Below, piece after piece: positions 10,286-27,531 of a stretch of 64,000 nucleotides of DNA (its first letter is position 1; each line of letters starts with the position of its first letter). The DNA is from Paraconiothyrium sp. Pb-2020 (Eukaryota > Ascomycota > Dothideomycetes > Pleosporales > Didymosphaeriaceae). The stretch spans positions 2,852,001 through 2,916,000 of the forward strand of contig JAJUBI010000006.1 in NCBI GenBank assembly GCA_022419385.1, written 5' to 3'. The position numbers were made by a program, and so were the translations under genes. Below the pieces are notes generated by a model that had not been told where the DNA came from, ran no database searches, and was given only the letters and a program-made list of their open reading frames with translations.

Positions 10286-11248
10286 TGGTAGTTGGGCGAA
10301 GAGCAGCAGCAAAAGCTTGAACGGGATAGCCTTCGTTGTGGCTACGTTTCCCTTTAATGTACTCTTTTCTTCATGAATCGGGCTTTTGGAGATCACAGTG
10401 GTTGAGATATTCCAAGCCATAATTGATACGTCTAATATTCTATTTTGTGATCACCACTGAGGCAGACATTATGCGTATATTCCCGAGGGCATAGTATCGT
10501 CACCAGCAGCGTATGTAAAGTATGTCATGAGGCTGGCCTTCTGACGGCTTTGTTCGTGAAGCCTTGACTATGTCAGCCAGCACGATTCAGGACCTGGGAG
10601 TAACGCTGCGATATCACCGCAGCAAATAGGCCCATTTCCCAACGCTACACTTATCCACGAAAAAGCGCGTTGGCTCCCTTCTAGCTCGTCTATACTTGTC
10701 GCATCTTAGGGGAAGAGATTGCTTCATGTTAAATCCGGCGGCACATGCGTAACAGGGTAGTAGGGAAAGTCTCCGAGCATGCCATCAGTGCTATTGTATA
10801 TACCTTGGCGGTTTTGCCCAACAAGCAATGCGGTAGAGACGGGTTTGGTTCGATACTTGCGGCTGCCTGATTTTCTTGTCGAACATCGACCCACACATTG
10901 CATTTAGGCTGTATCGAATTCGCATGCACTTGTTTGGATGTCTCATTGGGACATATATTCCGAGGACCACAAACTAAGTATATTGGTCGCCGCTTGTAGG
11001 TGCACAGAAGTACCTAGGTACAGATGCTTGTAAGCTCATAGTAGGTCAGTAGCAAGAAAGCTAGGCTACATTGAGCTAGTCCATTATCAACGTCTTTTCC
11101 CGCACGAAGACGCTTTATCTCTCTCGACACCCCGCATCCCGGCTTTGGGCTGGAAAGTACGCTTCTGACGGAGGAAACGACGGAACCGAATCCTGGCGTG
11201 CTTGCAACTATAATGATCGACTTTTCGGAACGGTTGTGCTCTTAGTTT
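10286..11248. other. intergenic, no gene seen
   Basis: A 963-base spacer between two genes on the plus strand. It would hold the 3' end of the coiled-coil gene and the promoter of the DUF1308 gene. No open frame shows coding character. Confidence 0.55.
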
Positions 11249-13057
11249 ATGATGTTCGAAGCGGAGCCGGAGCCGACTCTGGGTACGGAAAACCAAGCAT
11301 CGCTCGACCATGAGTTGACCCTACGTATCTCTGCTCTGCGTGATGAGTTCGCGAAATATATTTCTGCAGCTCATGCACGGCATGCAGAACTTTCCGCCAT
11401 CTTGGAGCGACCTCCAGCCGAATATGACACCATACAAAACGTTGCCAACCAACGGCTCGCAGCGTACAATAAACATATCAGCGCCTCGAAAAAAGCTACA
11501 CGAAAGCAGAAGCCTGGGCCGAAACTAGACAACCTTGCACCTGACGTCGCACAGCTAGAGAACTTCTGGAGGGTCTCAAAGCTCTCATCAGGAATACTTG
11601 CTTTTCAAAAATTGTTCTTCTGGGACCGATCTAGTATGTTGCAGTACAAGACAAGAGGAGGTCTTTCGCATTTTGGTAAATGGGGTGAGTGAATCCGGGA
11701 ACATTCTCCTGCATCAAACTTTCTCACAAAGCCAGACTAATCACGTGACTCCACTGCAGCCAGAAAAGGGGCCCTTGTGACAGGTATAAACCAAAACAGC
11801 TTCTCCAAGCACTTCGATCACGCGATAAAAGTCGACATTGTTGCTCAAGATGGATTGGAGTGGGTTCGTGTATGCTCGGCCACGGAGAAGAAGCTACTGT
11901 TCGACCTCGCAAAGTTAGGCTGGCAAAATGATTCTGACTCCGACTTTGATGAGGGGCCTGACGATCCTAATACCATTGCAAATGCTTCGAACATCACCGT
12001 TGGTGACGATTCGCTGGAGATTCTAAGAGACGCTCACAAGCTCTCCCGCGCCGCTCAAGCAAACCCTGTTCGAGGCCAAACACCAAGGGTACGCTTTGTC
12101 ATGACTCGCGTTACATCTGGTCGGGTGAAGGAGATAGATGCAATCCTGGAAAAAATTCGTGCCACAGGTGCAATACTGCAGTGCGCTGATGAGCTACCAG
12201 AGGCAGTTCGTTTGGACGCAGCGCTACCAAGGATGCTGCCTGGACCAATTCCATCGATCTCGCAAGTCATCAATGTCGACTACACAATCCTGCGTGGGCT
12301 TGTCAGCGACATCTCTCACAGCGCGTGTACTTTGCAAGACGACCAAGTCAGACAAGTTCGGGAGAGCATAGAGATAGAGAAGGCTGAGAAGTTTCTCCCA
12401 GACGTGTTCTATCCGACGATTGCATCGTTCCCTATGGTTTGTACCACAGACACTGTCAAACAACTGTATCAGTAAGTCATGGAACGCAGACCACAATAGA
12501 CTCGAATGCTAATGCATCCTCGCTGTAGGATTCTTGATCTGAGAGGGTCATCTACAGAACAACAGCGGGCAGATGTTTTGTTCGCTAGAGGAAGCCACGC
12601 GAACGCAGAAGCAGAAGACTTGCTCGACGCATGGCGCACACTCTCCATTCACGCCGTGCCCGACCACCTCCACTTGCCAATCCGTGTAGTGTCAAGCCAG
12701 CTCGACGAAAACCTATCAAGGCTTCCCGCAATAGCAAAGAACATGCTGGACTTGGAACTATATTACTACAGCCCCGCTACTAAAAGTAGCGCTCCTGCCA
12801 CTCGGAGCAGTTTTCTATACGGTTGGGCTCATGGTTTGACCACCTTGACTGGAAATGGCGCGGTATCAAAGTATCAAATTAACGATCGGCTCGATCAAGG
12901 TGGCTTGGCAGATGGCGAGGAGGGCCCGCATTTCTGGCTGTTGGCCCAGATGACGCGAGTGTTATATGGTCGGCCGCGGCACACGTGGACAGTTTCGGAT
13001 GAGGAGAACAAGGTGGGTACAGATGCACTGCAGGCTGGAGAAGCAGCATCGGAATGA
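11249..13057 (+). CDS. DUF1308 family protein (C7orf25/UPF0415 type)
   Basis: Three exons: 11249-11684, 11760-12471 and 12529-13057, giving 558 residues in frame. Intron 1 is GTGAGT..GCAG; intron 2 is GTAAGT..GTAG with branch gctaat. The C-terminal half carries the family's hallmark region, including VNVDYTILRGLVSD-like sequence (here INVDYTILRGLVSD, near 314-327) and the region around LDLRGSST just after intron 2. The N-terminus has a charged helical segment with a K-rich patch. Proteins of this family are conserved from fungi to animals without a settled function; they are thought to be nuclease-fold related. A second possible donor (GTAAAT at 11676) lies 9 bases upstream in the same phase. 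Confidence 0.8.
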
Positions 13058-14574
13058 AAAGCTCAACAATCGATCTGCGCAGAGATCACCTACTGCGTTT
13101 GAACGGATTAGGTAATCGAAGATGTTTTTCCATACTTTGGGGTCATAGCTGCAGAACGTTCCAGCATCAGTGAATCAGTGAAATTCATTCCTTGCCTCAG
13201 GGTAAAATGCCGCACTAAAACAGAAAATGTTTACATATTTATCAAGCCGTCTATTTCGTCATGTCATAATATTGCTTAGATGCTGACCAAAGAAGTGCTC
13301 ATAGCGGACTCTTGAATCCTCAACCATCCTTGATAGTGTTCAATGGAGACTTCGCTCGCGTACTGGTAGGAGTCCGACATTCGGAATTTACACTGTCAGA
13401 GGAGCGTGACGACGCAGATGACGGCAGTGATTCGCTGTAATAAATGTCAGCATGACTTCAGCTGACTAGGTGAAAGCTTCTCGGAAATAAGATCCACAAG
13501 GCTGTATTGGCCGGACGAACGACAAGGAAAGAGTTATGACTGATAGTGCACAATGACTTTTGGCAAACAAAAGAAGCTTTTGCTCACTGGCATCTTTCGG
13601 GATCCGGATATCATCCCTGTGGAATAGATGGGTTGTATGACGAGTACAAGAAGTTATAAAACAATCAAAAGATGCTGTCCGCACCGAAGGGAGAAGCGGT
13701 TGTGGTAGAGCGAGAACCCTGGGCTATGCGAAAAGACGTAAGGAATAGGCGAAGGTACACTATCCTGGATAGTAAAATAGGGGCAACGAAACCTGGATTA
13801 GTGGGTGCGTACAAAAGGCCTGAAGAAAGGAAAAGAAGGAGCTCCTACTCACGCAGACCTGTCACTGAGGATTCAAAGTCCAGATCGAGTCCTCATTGAG
13901 GGTTTATTATGTATTAGTGCAATGATATCTCTTATTCCTGGGTCAAATTCTCCGGGGAATGTCCTAAGGCCTGTAGGGAAATATTCCGACGAGCTCTTAG
14001 TAAGCCTTCATATGTCCTGGCGTTATTCCGTCGGCCTTGGATCTTTGGCTCCAAATTGTGTATATACATTAAAAAAGAATTGGCGGGGGCGGAACTACGG
14101 AGATCGTCTGTCACAGTAGTGCAGCAGAAGGAAGGCCAACTCCCAAATCAATGTTTGGCAGTCCTTGGTGGTTTCAGCGGCCTTCAGACTTCCCCTCAGG
14201 GTGAGGTTGAATGTCCTTAGATATTAGTAACCTATTCTTTGCGGATCATGGAGTACGGCCATTGAGAGAAATTTGGAAAGGTATCCATTGTGGCCTCCGG
14301 CTGATTAGATCCTGGACGTCCAGCGTATGGCGCTCTCGAATATGAGAGCCGGTTGTTGCTTGTAATTAAAAGGGATCATGAAGCCGAAAGCCAGCGCTGT
14401 TAAAGCAGTAAGGCAGGCCGAAGACCCTTCGAAATGTTTTGATACCTCACTTGTGAAGGAGAACCTGTCCTGGAGCGGCTCGGCGTCGATCAGGGCCTCT
14501 GGACCGGAGCCACGTATCCTTCATAGAGTGGATGTGATAATTTATGTGCCTGCACAGTGTTACTGCCCGTAGCG
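13058..14574. other. intergenic, no gene seen
   Basis: A 1.5 kb spacer between converging genes (DUF1308 on plus, the zinc-cluster-like regulator on minus). Small frames at 13672-13899, 13805-14119 and 14378-14572 have no recognisable domain or splice context. It may hold a decayed element, but I see no terminal repeats. Confidence 0.5.
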
Positions 14575-15891
14575 TTACCCGGGTGGAGGGTATTCGCTTG
14601 GCTGATTCTGTCTCGGATCCCATTGACCTTCGTAGAAGGTCAAATCAGGCTGGAAACCATACACGGGCGTCTGGGGTGAAGACAAAGAGTGCGTGACGTC
14701 CGGATCCAGCACGTAGTCAGGTAAAGCAGTTTCCGAGGGATTCCTGGTAGCATAAGTGGACCACGGCCCCTGATTTTTGGCCATCTGGAGTGTAAAAGCG
14801 CTGATTAGATTTTGAGATTGTACGTACTCATTTGCTCGTTCATCATTATGCTGCTCATTGGGAAGTGGCCCAACATTTTGATAAGGTGACACTGGATTGG
14901 TCGAAATCGCTGGCTGGCATTCGATAACACGCCTGTTCATTGTTTCGTGATGGACGTCGGAGGCGTGTTCCAATTTGATTGACTTCGAGCCATCTCGAGC
15001 AGGAACATCAGGCTCAGTGGATCTGACCATGCCCATATTAGTCAAAACGCATATCACACTGATCTAGTACTGGCTACTCACTTTCTTATCGGTTGCCAGT
15101 GACTGTCATCAGTAAGGTGGGTACACTAGCTAAGGTTAGAGGAACCTTTCAAAAGAAGTCGATGACGAGAGATCTACTCTTCCTTTCTGCCTCCTGCACT
15201 TGTCGCATGCACCTCGTTTCCTTGTCTCTTTGTATGCGCTTCGTTCTTCAACAGTCATCTTTCTCTTCGTTTTTGGGCGCATGGATCGACCATCGTGTGC
15301 GCTCCAAACGAATTGTTGTGCACTACTGGGGGATGCGCTGGGTTGCGAGTGTTCTGAGTTTACGGTAGCTCGAGATTCTTTCCTCGTCCGTTCTGCCAGT
15401 TTTGGAGAGAGCATGGATCCGACTATGGAAGGGGACGTGCACCCGGAAGCGCTCAAAATTTCGCTGCCCTCAGACAACACATTTGAACGTACTTTGGAAG
15501 CATCTGGTGCAGGCTCTTGTGCAGGAAATCTGAAATTGTCCAAGCAGATAGCATCCGTGTTCGAGTTTCCAGCCTGCATTCGAGAAAGCTCCGCGCTCAG
15601 GAAATCAATAGCGGCTCGATGCTTCCGTTCCCGGAGAGTTTTGCAATCCGGATAGGCTTCCCTTAATTTTTCAGAGAGTGTATCGGAGTCCACCTATGAA
15701 TATGAATTTGTTAGAGAGCGCAATACAGTAGGCATAGCGACACGTACCGGATACTTGAAAACGATACCGGCCCACGGCGGAAGTTCGTCGCTTGTGAGCT
15801 GTTGGCGTAATATGAAGTCCATGTCGTTTCGGGTCGGAATAACTAAACAAGTCGCGATAGGCTTGGAGGTGGGAACTTGCGGGAAGATCAT
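14575..15891 (-). CDS. fungal transcription-regulator-like protein with an incomplete zinc cluster
   Basis: Three exons on the minus strand: 15748-15891, 15178-15693 and 14575-15063 (382 residues). Intron 1 is clean (GTACGT..ATAG, 54 bases, phase 0); intron 2 (GTAGAT..CTAG, 114 bases) is less certain. Residues about 190-220 read as a basic leader (KTKRKMTVEERSAYKETRKR) followed by GACDKCRRQKGR. The first CxxC and the basic CRRQK loop match a fungal Zn2Cys6 site, but the following Cys and the second CxxC half are missing in this model. The C-terminal third is Pro/Gln/Asn-rich like an activation domain. It could be a degenerating regulator, a variant metal site or a misjudged splice (see findings). 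Confidence 0.5.
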
Positions 15892-17863
15892 ACTAGGCCC
15901 TCCCAATGTTAGTAGAGGCAATGATCAGCTCCGATGGATCATGTTCCTACCGACCACTTTTATGAACACCGAAGTCACGTCTCAAACCTGATGTCGAGTA
16001 GGCTTGGCTGTTTTGACTCCCTACTCATGCGAAAAACGATGCTACGAATAGGAAGACCCGCGTGTGGAATACGAAGGTTGTAAGGACAGATGAGACGAGG
16101 TCACCGCTGGGGCGGAGTAGCGTCCTCGAGACGAATAGGCAACCATATGTATGTAAACGGAGAACACATCAGAAACACCGTGCATCGCCACGGCGTCCCA
16201 AAACAGATGGGTAGCGGCATAGGGGTTGCTTGGTGCAAGGGTCAGTGTCAGAGGAGAGCGGTACGTTAACGCACCAACCGCTTCACGACTGGAACACGAG
16301 GATACACAGACTAGGATAAAGTATGTATAACGGGGCATTGGACTTGTGGAAGTTGCGTGTTGGAGGTCCATCGACACGTAGCTGTTCTGTGGCGCAGCTG
16401 ATTGGTTGCGGCAAGTATTCAGCCTGGCCCGTCTTGGGCATCACCAGCACGGTTACCTAGTGTCGGGCAGAAATGCAGCATAATCGATCATTCTGGAGCG
16501 AATCTGGATGCCTGCCGTAGCATCAAAAATAGGAACGTGTCGCAAATGTTCTCGTGGCCAGCGCATCGCGATCAGTCGCAAGCCCTGCAAGAGCGCTTCC
16601 AGACGTCGTTCGCGGATCTCGTGAGGCGGCTCAATACACGCGTAATCGAGGAGGACGCGAATGAGGCTGATAGGATACGACCCCGCGTGATGAGACCGGT
16701 CGGCATACGCAGTTGTTCGGACGGTTGTGCTTTTCATCGATCGGAGTCGCTCTTCCCCGAAAGGGAAAAGTAAGCGAGCTGCAGGAGTAATATCATCCAA
16801 GTGTGAATTAATCGCTCGGGACAGATGTTGGGAGCCCCAAGGACAGCGCATATCTATGTCATCATCCTGTATCCAATTCCTTGGGTTCCATCTCAACCTG
16901 CTCGAAGGCATCGCCCATGCAGCTGGATTACAGGTATGGTAAGCATGTGCTTCACTTCCACCCGTGAACCTGGGACTCCATCACGCAGTCCGGTGCGCTC
17001 CATGTGGTCTAATTTTGAATCAATATGAGGAAGGCGCAAAGACTATCACTTCACCAAAGTATGACTATCTGCAAGCCATTCCTTGGGATACAAAGATCCT
17101 TCTGTTCATACTACATCGGTGCCACCCCGAGCATCGACGATCTGGAAGGCGTGGTATAAAGCCTACACATCATCATTTCTCGTCTTGCCATACTCTACGT
17201 ACTTGCAACTCCACTTACATCATTGCAGCTCCATGAAGCACCGTAGAATACTTGTCGGGTATATCAACCTCGACATAATTTTGCTGATGTGATGCTCCCG
17301 CCAGTGGATCCATTACTCTGAGTCAAATGATTTGTCGTGCACAGAGTTCTCATAGTGGAGTCTTTGCGTAGAATGTAGAATTTTTGCGCTCTTTCAGCTC
17401 CACTTGTCAATAGGGTTGCGACCCTCAAGGAAGCTATTGTGGACTCAAGTGCCAGGATAGTCAATCGAGGTATTTCGATAACGAATCATGAGGCTTGCGC
17501 AGAATTAGAAACCTCAAAATACGACGTGTTTGAGAAGGCTGGCACGATCTGCGCCGGACACAGGATCAGCGGCGATGTTGCAGGCACGTACTCGGTTGCC
17601 GCGGTCACGAAGCATCAATTTCTAACGCCTGTTCTGAAATTGATTGGTGTCCTTCTGTCCATGTCGCTAGAAAAGCTACGAACGAGGGACTGTGGGGACC
17701 TGTATGAGGAAGATGGAGGTGTCCGTATATTAAGTTCGTGGTGAGGTCTTCCTTGATGATACTAAGTGCTGTTGACCCAACCGACCACAGTCATGCTCGT
17801 ACAGTCGTCATTCGTATAAACCATCACGTCACTGCCAATACACAATGTTTTCGGCCTTTTGAC
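15892..17863. other. gene-poor interval with one orphan exon
   Basis: Nearly 2 kb between two genes on the minus strand. Apart from the exon-like frame at 16453-16911 described separately, I see no gene. Some short frames on both strands lack ATG starts or domains. The stretch next to GCN2 (17300-17863) must hold the GCN2 3' end. Confidence 0.45.
16453..16911 (-). pseudogene. orphan exon or gene fragment, possibly the end of a fungal regulator
   Basis: An ATG-initiated minus-strand frame of 152 residues with coding-like composition. It is preceded in frame by a TGA at 16979-16981 and by a possible acceptor (taatccag) just before the ATG. It ends at a TAA that coincides with a possible donor (AG/GTAACC). 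The segment around LIRVLLDYACIEPPHEIRER and LLQGLRLIAMRWP loosely resembles the helical C-terminal regions of fungal transcription factors; this is tentative. No upstream or downstream exon joins convincingly, so it is either a small unrecognised gene or a relic. Confidence 0.3.
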
Positions 17864-22841
<4,978 letters not shown>

Positions 22842-23390
22842 TTTTGGCTGTGTCGTAAGTGGTACAATGAGTCAACATGGGCGTTGACGTAGGGGAGACA
22901 GGGCAGCCGAAGCTGCCGCCCTTCACACTGCAGACATGGTGCTTTTCACTGCTGCGGGTTTTGTTGCTGTGGATGGATGAGCTGGACAACCTTTCTTCGC
23001 CGCCAGCACATGGAAAGTAGCGGTGGCACCCCACAATGCGGCATGCGCGCCATCCCGCTTTGGCACTAGATTGCAGGACGCGACTTCCATGCTCGAGTGG
23101 GTGCATAACAAACGGCGCTGTAAGCTGTGAGGCACTTTCTTTCTCTCTTCTCGTCGATGTGCCAGAACCTCGATTGCGCGATCTCTGGAATCCGCTCTGG
23201 TCACCCAGTCCCCGACAAGTGCCGCGATTTGGTGACGTGAACACCCGGCCCGCCCTTCGCTTTCAGATCGTAAACAAGCCGCCAAACAAACCCGCCCTCA
23301 TTTTCACGAGGGCTCCACGAGCACTCAAGGCGCACAATTCCTCTCGACAACATTTTGACAGCCTACGCGTCCCATCGCTAGGTAGGCGCA
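22842..23390. other. bidirectional promoter of GCN2 and cut12
   Basis: A 549-base spacer between outward-facing GCN2 and cut12. Open frames cross it on both strands but none begins with a supported ATG. It holds both promoters and 5' leaders; no RNA gene is seen. Confidence 0.6.
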
Positions 23391-25351
23391 ATGTTTTCCT
23401 GGATCACAGGCCCGCGCATTACCAATGCGATCGAAGACCTGCAGCCAGGTACGCGGATCGCATCACCACGCGCCGCGCATGCAAAGCTAATTGTTCAGAC
23501 CATGGGTACGAAAGCACCTTCATCGACGCGCCGGAGACGCCCGCACATCAGTTCGCCGTGAAGGCCTTCAAGCGCGCCGTGTTCGGAACCCCCGCCGTAG
23601 ACGACGCGAATAACGCAGGCAAGAGGTTGCAAAAGAAGCAATCGCCGGACCTCGCGATTTCAAAAGTACCCGTGATCGCTGCTCCAAAGGAAGATGCGCC
23701 GCCTACCTCGCCGTCCAAGTTGCCTGGAGGCATCCTGATGACTCCAGGGACAGCGAACAGAGGACGCAAATCGGTCAAGTTTGGTGCACATGTGATGGAC
23801 AACGAAGGAAAGCGTGGCAGTGCCGGTCGTCTCGGTGTACCTAGTGACTGTCCGGGGAAATTCCCAAGCCCATGGACTCCTGGAACAGAGCTAAAGCCGA
23901 CTGCAGATAGCGAACAGAAACCTCGCACGAAGCTCACGGCAGCACTCATGGATGCAAGGACTACTACCCAGCCGAGAAGTGGCCAGAAACCGAAAGCAAG
24001 AGATGACAGCGATATCACAATGGACCTTGGCGCACCGCGCTCGGACTCTGGCAAATACTGGAAGGAACAATACGAGGAATACACTGCGCGGAGCGAAAAA
24101 GAGGTGAAGAAGCTGATTGCCAAACAGCAGCTAGCTAAAAACTATGCCATGAAGAAGGACGGCGAGGTCACAGAGCTGGCCACGAAGCTTGAGCAGGAAC
24201 GAAGACGATTTCGGCGGCGCGAACAAGAGCTAGAGCAGCAGAATAAGGATTACCAAGAGCGACTTCGCCAAGCTATGGCCGAGAAGCTGTCTGCAGGCAT
24301 TGAGATCACAGCTCTCAAGAACCGCATCGCAACCTTAGAAAAGTCGAAGACTGCAACATCGTCCGAATTGCAAGAAGTGAAGTCATCGTCTCCGTTCCAA
24401 ATATTCGAAGACACCAGTAAAAACTCGGAGGCTCTACGAGCTGAGCAAGACAGACTCGCGGATGCTTCACATCTTTCTCAGAAAGTTCGTGTCGTGTCGA
24501 TCGGCAAAGAAAACTCTCCACCTAAGCCTCGTCATGTCCGCCGTCAAACTATGCCAGAGGCATCATCAATTCCGCAAGAGTCGCTCTCAGTGACACCACG
24601 ACTGGGTGTGGCGGCTGGCGACGTATCAACGATATTGGGGAGGCCACCACGCATCCCAATTCACGAAGTTGCACATGCGGCAATATCGGCATCCGCTATG
24701 AAGTCTGCGGAACCTGCCTCGACCTCGGTCCTTAAAATCCGCAAACATGACGTGAGCCAACAGAATCTACAGCTCAAATCGCCCGCTCCGGCCGCTCCTT
24801 CAAGTCCGCTTCCGCAGCCTTCACCCGATCCATGGATGATGGGTGCCGACGAAAGTGCGATTGCACCATACGATAAGATGGCACTTCCAGTGGGTCAAGG
24901 TAGTGGGTCTCGTTCCAGGCCTACCAGACCTGTGCACACCCGCCGCCACGAACCCTCAAAATCCGTTTCCCAAGTATTAATGGCCGAGCGGCCGAGACCA
25001 TCCCAGAGATATGAAGAACCTGACTTGTTCAAACCAACATCAGAGGCACCTATCGGCAAGGCCAGCAGCTCCGAGAAGCCCAGAATCGCCATTAGTAGCA
25101 TCGAGACTATGCATGCTCCGGCCAAAGCTACAGAAGAGCTGACGCAAAACTCTCGTAAGACTGGGAATATCAAGGCGCCCAGTACCTCGCCTACCGATCC
25201 GAAGTTTGACATCTCTAAGATCACTGGCCACCATGCCGAGGGATCTTCGCACGGGAAGAAAGAGCGTTGGCAGACACTACCGGTTGATCGCAAGGAGGAG
25301 GCAAGGAGGAGATTAGCGGAGCGGAAGCAGAAGAAGTTGCTGGCCAAGTGA
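23391..25351 (+). CDS. cut12: spindle pole body protein Cut12 family
   Basis: Two exons, 23391-23448 and 23499-25351, giving 636 residues. The short first exon encodes MFSWITGPR..., and the 50-base intron (GTACGC..TCAG, branch gctaat) is needed to join it; the main frame upstream of 23499 has no such start. The conserved N-terminal block DAPETPAHQFAVKAFKRAVF follows (about 29-49). A charged coiled coil spans about 200-300 (WKEQYEEYTARSEKEVKKL onward), followed by a long Ser/Pro-rich region and a basic C-terminus rich in Lys/Arg/Glu. In fission yeast Cut12 anchors the spindle pole body and promotes Plo1/Cdc25-dependent mitotic entry; that role here is by homology. Confidence 0.85.
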
Positions 25352-25704
25352 TTCGGCCCACAGAGGCATTCTGTGGACACACTTGTATGTTTAAATGAAA
25401 GGTTTCCATGGGTCTATCTGATTTGAAAGGCGTTTGGGGTCGATGTCTGTTGCACGGGTCTAAGTATGTGATGTCGGCCTTCGGCACGGTATAGTACGGC
25501 TGCATTGTTTGGCGTATTGCTTGATACCAGGGCATTGATATCCATTTGATTATCTTCTTGACATTTTGTCATATTGTACAAGTCTATATGCTATGCGACT
25601 GCTCGAGCAGGGTATCATCTTCTTCTTTCCATGTGCCAAAGCTGTGCAGAACGCCCGCTATGCAAGGTCTCCTCTAACATCTTATATCAAGTCTCGTCAA
25701 TCTC
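25352..25704. other. short convergent 3' spacer
   Basis: A 353-base gap between the 3' ends of cut12 (plus) and the peptidyl-tRNA hydrolase gene (minus). Nothing is seen except what would be two 3' untranslated regions. Confidence 0.6.
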
Positions 25705-26682
25705 CTACCGTTTTCCCTCCGCAATCTCCCTCAACACCGCAACTACACTCCCACACGCCTTCTCCATCGCCCGCATCTCCCCAGCATGCATCTTCCTCAG
25801 CACATAATTCGCCACCACATCCGGCTCCCGACTATCCGGCCGCCCAATGCCCACACCTACCCTCCACCACTTCACACCCCCCAAACTCGCCTGCGCGCTC
25901 TTGATTCCATTGTGTCCTTTGGCACTAGAGGAGCCATCCCTTACACTAACCTTCCCCAGCGCGCTCTCCAGCTCGTCATGCACTACCACCAATCTCCCCT
26001 CTCCACGGCCCTGCCTTGCCAATTCTTGCGAAAATTCGCGCCAGGCCCTCGCCACGCCGCGCCCGCTGACGTTCATAAGCGACGTACTCTGCCAAAATGT
26101 CCAGTCGTCATCTCCAGCCGGCGGACCGGGGTCCTGCGTTCTTCTAAACCCTTGTATTGGACCGAAGGAATAGGTTGTGTTGTCAGGTCGTGCGACGAGG
26201 CCGGAGAGCCCTTTTGTAAAGGGTCGGTAGTGTTTGACGGAAGAGATGTGGGAGGTTATGGTGTGACCTGCGGAATGCAGGGTGTGTGCGTAGGTGGAGC
26301 CAGGGTTGCCTATCGAGCAGACGAGGAGGGGATATGCTTTTTGCGCGGCATTTTTGGACATTGGACCAGGTATGGAAGAGGGTGTGGAGAGGCTGGAGCT
26401 GGGATCGCGGGCGCCGCGCGCTGGGTTGGGTGGTGCGGAGTTGCGGGACGGTTCCGTATCGCTAGAAGATAGACTGGGGAAACGGGCGTGTTTAATTTGC
26501 CTGCGTCTTTCTTTTCGCGATCCTGGGTTCGATAGAGGTAGGAAGTCGGACTGTGAGGAATTGGTGCTGTCGTTGTCGTTACTGGCTGCAGGCGCATCGA
26601 CAATTTTCGGACGGTGATCGGCAGACGCAGGGATCGGCGCAGGGGTGTTCATGTGCGTACGCGAGGGCGTGTCTTTGCCCAT
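25705..26682 (-). CDS. PTH1: peptidyl-tRNA hydrolase, Pth family
   Basis: Single exon, 325 residues, ATG at 26682. It recycles peptidyl-tRNAs that drop off the ribosome, releasing free tRNA. The first 115 residues are low-complexity, Ser/Pro/Asn-rich and basic in places, longer than in bacteria. The catalytic domain starts at about 117 with LLVCSIGNPGSTYAHTLHSA, where the following GH carries the catalytic His. Further conserved blocks are LMNVSG, VVVHDELE and KGHNGIKS, followed by the GVGIGRPDSR motif. The bacterial-type fold suggests a mitochondrial enzyme, but the extension is not a classical presequence. Convergent with cut12. Confidence 0.92.
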   Translation of the reverse strand: MGKDTPSRTHMNTPAPIPASADHRPKIVDAPAASNDNDSTNSSQSDFLPLSNPGSRKERRRQIKHARFPSLSSSDTEPSRNSAPPNPARGARDPSSSLSTPSSIPGPMSKNAAQKAYPLLVCSIGNPGSTYAHTLHSAGHTITSHISSVKHYRPFTKGLSGLVARPDNTTYSFGPIQGFRRTQDPGPPAGDDDWTFWQSTSLMNVSGRGVARAWREFSQELARQGRGEGRLVVVHDELESALGKVSVRDGSSSAKGHNGIKSAQASLGGVKWWRVGVGIGRPDSREPDVVANYVLRKMHAGEMRAMEKACGSVVAVLREIAEGKR

Positions 26683-27531
26683 TTCGACAACGAAATTCGG
26701 GATAGAGGAGTCGGGAACTTTTCCAGCCAGTGCGTCAGGGGTCTGTGGCGATCTTTATAGATCGGACGAGTGCTTTGTTCCCTCAATAGCATTGTGGGAG
26801 CTGACGTTGTAAGCGGTGGTATAGCCACATTGAAGAGTCATAGCAATTTGTAAGGGCGCTGCTGTGGCGTTGCGCAATTAGCACCGCCCTTCCAGAACCA
26901 CGCAACAGAGGACGTCGGGGTGATTGTGCATTAAATTCATCGACTCCCCTTGCGACTAAACACTGGAAGTCAAAGTGAAAGTAGGTTTCGTAGGATTGCT
27001 GGGCGCATGGCGCTTAGGAAGTCGCCAGCGGAGGAGACATAGGCGCATGGGAATTGATGGCTGCTTGGGCCAGACTGCGTGGTAGAAATATTATCGTTGT
27101 TTCTGTGGCTGTATTCGCGGCTCCATGGATAGAAACGCGTCAAGTTTCCCGGAACCAGCGCGTGATCACGTGCGCATTTGGCGGCCTCGGGCCTTCGAAC
27201 GCACGTCAGCCAGATAGAATAGGATGACTGCTTTACGAAGCGCAAAGTAACTTCATAGCTGATGGGGTTCTTATTTAAGAAATTTTGGTAGCAAAATGCA
27301 TATCCTCCGTGCTGGTGAACTTTGAGATACCTACGTTTGAATGTGTGAAAGACATGGCCCTGGGGTAGGGCAGATGCTTGGCGTACATCACCATTCAGGA
27401 ACAACCTCTCGGATTTCGCCGCCTTTGTGTCAGCCTCTATCCACGCTGGAAATCTTCGAAAACTCGTTACAACCTTCCACAGAACGTTCAGGTCAACTCT
27501 CGCGCCTTACGTGGTCTCTTGCAAACTCATC
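26683..27531. other. divergent promoter region, no gene seen
   Basis: An 849-base spacer between the PTH gene (minus) and RAD14 (plus). The frame 26970-27404 on the minus strand has no domain. The region serves as the promoter for both flanking genes. Confidence 0.55.

Noticed and set aside
14378..14572. 64-codon ATG frame on plus
   Set aside because: Too short and without domain or flanking splice signals; lies in the 3' region of the convergent regulator gene.
15694..15921. Longer first exon of the regulator starting at 15921
   Set aside because: That start is TTG; the first ATG in frame is at 15891.
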